Source: Nitrospira sp.
GTDB taxonomy: Bacteria; Nitrospirota; Nitrospiria; Nitrospirales; Nitrospiraceae
Assembly: GCA_022226935.1 (NCBI GenBank)
Contig: CP092081.1
Location: 1,833,820 to 1,897,819, forward strand
Reading direction: 5' to 3'
DNA: 64,000 bases
This document shows, piece after piece, positions 61,905 through 64,000 of the stretch. The notes below the pieces were generated by a model. It saw nothing but the letters and a program-made list of their open reading frames with translations, was not told where the DNA came from and searched no databases. The first letter of the stretch is position 1. Each line of letters starts with the position of its first letter. Both the position numbers and the translations under genes were made by a program.

Positions 61905-62654
61905 TTAGAAATTCGACTTCGCCTGACGAAGTGCCTTGCGGGCTTCTGCGTGGAGCACCTTACGAGGCGAGGGAGGAGAGTGCTTCTGAATCCTTGCGAG
62001 ACGTTTGGTCAGTAGGCGAGCTATTAGTATGTCACGGCGAGTGGTTTGTTGAATTCTATGAAATGCCTTGCTAATTCCACTGCCGGAAACACCGTGCCCG
62101 AATAGATCGAACCAGCCGACTAGATCGCTCCATGCATACGTCCCCATATGCTTCCGTGAGGATGCTTTTGTGTGTTTAAAAAAAGGAGCGATATTCCAAA
62201 CGATCCAGTCCCGGGCGCTCATATGCCCCGGTTTCGGATAGATTGCCTCGCGGGCAAGCGACTGTTGGCAATCCCTAACTTCTTCCTCTAAGGCACGAAT
62301 CGACAGTGCATTGCGTATCCGTTGAAGGTGTTTCTCAACCATTTCCTTCGCATGCTTCACTGCCGAAAACTGTTCGTCGGAGAAATGCTCCAAGCTTGCG
62401 GCGCATTCATTTAATTCTCGATCAATCACCCGCCATTCTGTTGAGGCGTTTCCCAAGTAGCGGAATGGCCCATAAGGATCTAGAATCTTTCTAACTTTCA
62501 AAACTGCTACCCGTTTTTCTTCTAGCCGTCGCCGCTTGTCTTCGTTTTGAATCCATTGCTCTGTGAAAATAGTGAGGCCGTGGACTTCCTCTTCCGACCA
62601 CTCGAAGCAATTTTGAGCTTCGCGAATTTCATCCATAATCGCTGGCTTAGGCAT
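61905..62654 (-). CDS. Hypothetical helical element protein
   Basis: 249 residues. Seen: a basic, mostly helical protein with acidic/basic coiled-coil-like stretches (EDKRRRLEEKRVAVLKVRKIL, FSAVKHAKEMVEKHLQRIRNAL), an aromatic patch (MGTYAWSDLVGWFDLFGHGVSG) and a very basic tail (KVLHAEARKALRQAKSNF). No family recognised. ATG follows AGGAGG by four bases; an upstream extension to 62729 would run through a structured region and is rejected. 61714-61904 holds no credible gene. Confidence 0.55.
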   Translation of the reverse strand: MPKPAIMDEIREAQNCFEWSEEEVHGLTIFTEQWIQNEDKRRRLEEKRVAVLKVRKILDPYGPFRYLGNASTEWRVIDRELNECAASLEHFSDEQFSAVKHAKEMVEKHLQRIRNALSIRALEEEVRDCQQSLAREAIYPKPGHMSARDWIVWNIAPFFKHTKASSRKHMGTYAWSDLVGWFDLFGHGVSGSGISKAFHRIQQTTRRDILIARLLTKRLARIQKHSPPSPRKVLHAEARKALRQAKSNF

Positions 62655-62688
62655 GCCGCCTCCTGTGCGCGGGTCCTGAAGGGAGGAT

Positions 62689-62745
62689 GAGGCACGGGCG
62701 CCAGGAACGCCCGCCGGCTGGGTGATCAAGCCCAGCCGTTGCCTC
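62689..62745. other. Possible three-way-junction RNA/DNA structure in the intergenic leader
   Basis: GAGGCA (62689-62694) pairs with TGCCTC (62740-62745). Enclosed are CGGGCG/CGCCCG (7-base loop) and GGCTGGG/CCCAGCC (8-base loop containing GATC), with two bases at each of two junctions. All three stems are perfect. On the minus strand it lies about 35 bases before the start codon of the 62654 gene. Confidence 0.45.
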
Positions 62746-62758
62746 TCAGATCAGGTTC

Positions 62759-63847
62759 TTAGACAGCACGAAGATCGGCTTGTTTGCCGAAAGCGGATCC
62801 GGATTTATTACCACTTCCCTTCAATCCAACAATCGTCAGACCAAAGACCAACTCTTCAATTTCTTCTCGAGAAATGCGTAGATCTTCTGCAATGTCACCT
62901 TTCGATAAACCTTCTTCTCTTAGAGCCTTGAAGACCTTGGCAAGAACCTGAGAGTTTTCGCGTGTCGCCTCCTCCGGCTCACTCTTCCGATATCCTCTCT
63001 TGGCAATTTCAATTGCGAGGATACGATACTGCCATTCTGTCACCAGATTTAATGTGCGCAGACGATAGGCTAGGGCGGCTACTGACACGATCCAACGCTT
63101 CTTCAGCTTAATAAGAAGCTCCACCGTAGGATGCCGTATCGAATTCGTCCGAACGCTGGCAGGAGGCATAAGGAACGCCGATGCAAAAGCATTGGCTTCG
63201 CGTTCTGCCTTTTGTCCTTGGGGAGCACCATGGCGATGCATTACCAGGTGTCCCAATTCGTGCGCAGCGTCGAAACGACTATGCTCGGCGGACTTGTTCG
63301 TATTTAGAAACACGAATGGTGTATTGTCCCGCCACATTGAAAAGGCATCAATATCCGCAGCATCCAGGGCTAACGAAAATACCCTCACGCCTTTGGACTC
63401 AAGCAGATGAACCATGTTCTTGATCGTCAGTTCACCTAGACTCCACTCCCTGCGGAGTTCGATCGCAACGCTCTCAGGGTTGCCGTTCCTGCCGAGGTCA
63501 GGGACATCCGCAGGAGGTAAGGAGAACCGTTCATCAATCCAGCGATTAATGAGCAGTGCAAATGCCCCCGCACTCAATGCGGCATCTCGTTGACCTGCCG
63601 TCCTACGGGATAGCGCACGAAAACTCGCACTATCTGGAGAGAGCTCTTCAATATCTTCGCCGAAAAAGAATTGGGTGGGAAATCTGAGGCGGCGCCCAAG
63701 TTGTACTAACTTCTCTTCATCGGGACAGAATTCACCGGATTCATAGGCTGTAACGGATCGCGGATCAACAGATAATTGCGACGCCAGATCTCGTTGAGTG
63801 AGCCCACGTCGCTTACGAGCAAGCGTTAACCGTTTAGGATTGAACAT
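62759..63847 (-). CDS. XRE repressor fused to an ImmA/IrrE metallopeptidase
   Basis: 362 residues. Seen: N-terminal HTH (TLARKRRGLTQRDLASQLSVDPRSVTAYE in parts, about 5-36), a middle linker, an M78-type metallopeptidase with HELGH (196-200) plus a downstream Glu in AEREANAFASAFLMP, and a C-terminal region with another helix-turn-helix-like GLSKGDIAEDLRISREEIEEL. Known: ImmA/IrrE enzymes cleave element repressors after DNA damage (ICEBs1 ImmA-ImmR) or act as DNA-damage responders. The fusion suggests a self-contained switch. It lies 6 bases after the next gene's stop. Confidence 0.85.
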   Translation of the reverse strand: MFNPKRLTLARKRRGLTQRDLASQLSVDPRSVTAYESGEFCPDEEKLVQLGRRLRFPTQFFFGEDIEELSPDSASFRALSRRTAGQRDAALSAGAFALLINRWIDERFSLPPADVPDLGRNGNPESVAIELRREWSLGELTIKNMVHLLESKGVRVFSLALDAADIDAFSMWRDNTPFVFLNTNKSAEHSRFDAAHELGHLVMHRHGAPQGQKAEREANAFASAFLMPPASVRTNSIRHPTVELLIKLKKRWIVSVAALAYRLRTLNLVTEWQYRILAIEIAKRGYRKSEPEEATRENSQVLAKVFKALREEGLSKGDIAEDLRISREEIEELVFGLTIVGLKGSGNKSGSAFGKQADLRAV

Positions 63848-63853
63848 AGTTAT

Positions 63854-64000
63854 TTATTCCGCTGCCCGACGAAGAACATCAATGTGGATTTCTGGTCCTG
63901 TGGAAGGCTCGACTTCAACAACAACATCGTCTAAAGGAATCGAGCGCAGAAGGATTCGCTCCTGCCATCCGTTAATGAAACCGCCGGGACCCATTGATGA
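63854..64000 (-). CDS. Unknown protein, C-terminal fragment
   Basis: About 48 residues, cut by the window edge. Seen: MGPGGFINGWQERILLRSIPLDDVVVEVEP and the end TGPEIHIDVLRRAAE. The coding frame ends in TAA 6 bases before the XRE-ImmA start, so the two are probably cotranscribed. An ATG lies within the window near the right edge, but the frame is open beyond. Family not recognised. Confidence 0.5.
   Translation of the reverse strand, partial: SSMGPGGFINGWQERILLRSIPLDDVVVEVEPSTGPEIHIDVLRRAAE

Larger units (their letters stand above)
56673..64000. mobile_element. Integrated element at tRNA-fMet, right end outside the window
   Basis: A tyrosine integrase gene ends 105 bases from the 3' end of tRNA-fMet, the classic position for an element using a tRNA 3' end as attachment site. 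All genes to the window edge are on one strand and phage-like: RHH and HTH regulators, replication protein, DnaC-type loader, internal-virion-like protein, XRE-ImmA/IrrE repressor. Genes are short, often overlapping, and lower in GC than the host. Terminase, portal, capsid and tail genes are absent from this part. The second attachment repeat was not visible. Confidence 0.8.

Noticed and set aside
61873-61908. A ten-codon plus-strand peptide after GGGGAGAGG
   Set aside because: Too short and opposite to every other element gene; the ribosome-binding match alone is not enough.
62655-62729. N-terminal extension of the 62654 gene
   Set aside because: AGGAGG is correctly spaced for the internal ATG, and the extension would translate the three-way-junction sequence.

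Overview
The window looks like a chromosomal segment of a GC-rich, free-living, Gram-negative bacterium, most likely a Nitrospira-type member of the Nitrospirota. This lineage call is inferred from gene content: paired PilZ proteins, a DUF3422 protein, tandem PCP-reductase-type domains in a non-phototrophic context, an assimilatory sulfate cluster with an APS-type CysH, and an archaeal-type phenylalanyl-tRNA synthetase. No 16S rRNA gene is present to confirm it. Lipoproteins (Pal, a haemoglobin, an FG-GAP protein) and periplasmic enzymes fit a diderm envelope.

Layout. 1-5.4 kb: the N-terminus of glucose-6-phosphate dehydrogenase, two PilZ proteins, a DUF3422 membrane protein, a small acidic protein, Pal, then a low-GC, gene-poor patch with one GNAT acetyltransferase. 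That patch is bounded by tRNA-Arg(TCG) and a decayed copy of the tRNA's 3' end. 5.7-8.9 kb: trmI-SDR-aroE-aroK on the minus strand. 9.2-14.5 kb: a sigma-70 factor, then htrA-lipB-gdh and two small genes on the plus strand. 14.5-20.4 kb: a truncated-haemoglobin lipoprotein divergent from a LysR regulator, a D,D-carboxypeptidase, an FG-GAP lipoprotein and small unknowns.

20.7-31.7 kb: one long minus-strand run reading pheA-hisC-aroF-tyrA-aroA-cmk-plsC-rpsA-sppA-HU/IHF-(PCP_red)4. With aroE and aroK nearby it covers much of the route to phenylalanine and tyrosine and couples it to nucleotide, lipid and translation genes. 31.8-34.8 kb: yebC-ruvA-(Cys-rich exported protein)-ruvB. 35-37.6 kb: an Mrp-type Fe-S ATPase, a zinc-ribbon protein with two PCP_red domains and a His-rich membrane protein, spaced like one operon. 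37.6-45.3 kb: assimilatory sulfate reduction (Rrf2 regulator, sulfite reductase fused to a TusA domain, CysH, a TrpD-like protein, CysD, CysN with a degenerate APS-kinase domain).

45.6-50 kb: a Fis-type regulator, HU, tRNA-Val, and thrS-infC-rpmI-rplT, with infC starting at an ATC codon. Where bacterial pheST would normally follow rplT, an archaeal-type pheS-pheT pair converges from the other strand, at the end of a fmt-rsmB-rpe-pheS-pheT run. fmt is divergent from its substrate's gene, tRNA-fMet.

56.7-64 kb: an integrated mobile element abutting the 3' end of tRNA-fMet, all genes on the minus strand: tyrosine integrase, ribbon-helix-helix protein, two helix-turn-helix proteins, a replication protein and DnaC-type loader, an internal-virion-like protein, a duplicated-domain unknown, and an XRE-ImmA/IrrE repressor-protease. 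It runs off the right edge. No capsid, terminase or portal gene is visible, so prophage, phage satellite and integrative plasmid all remain possible.
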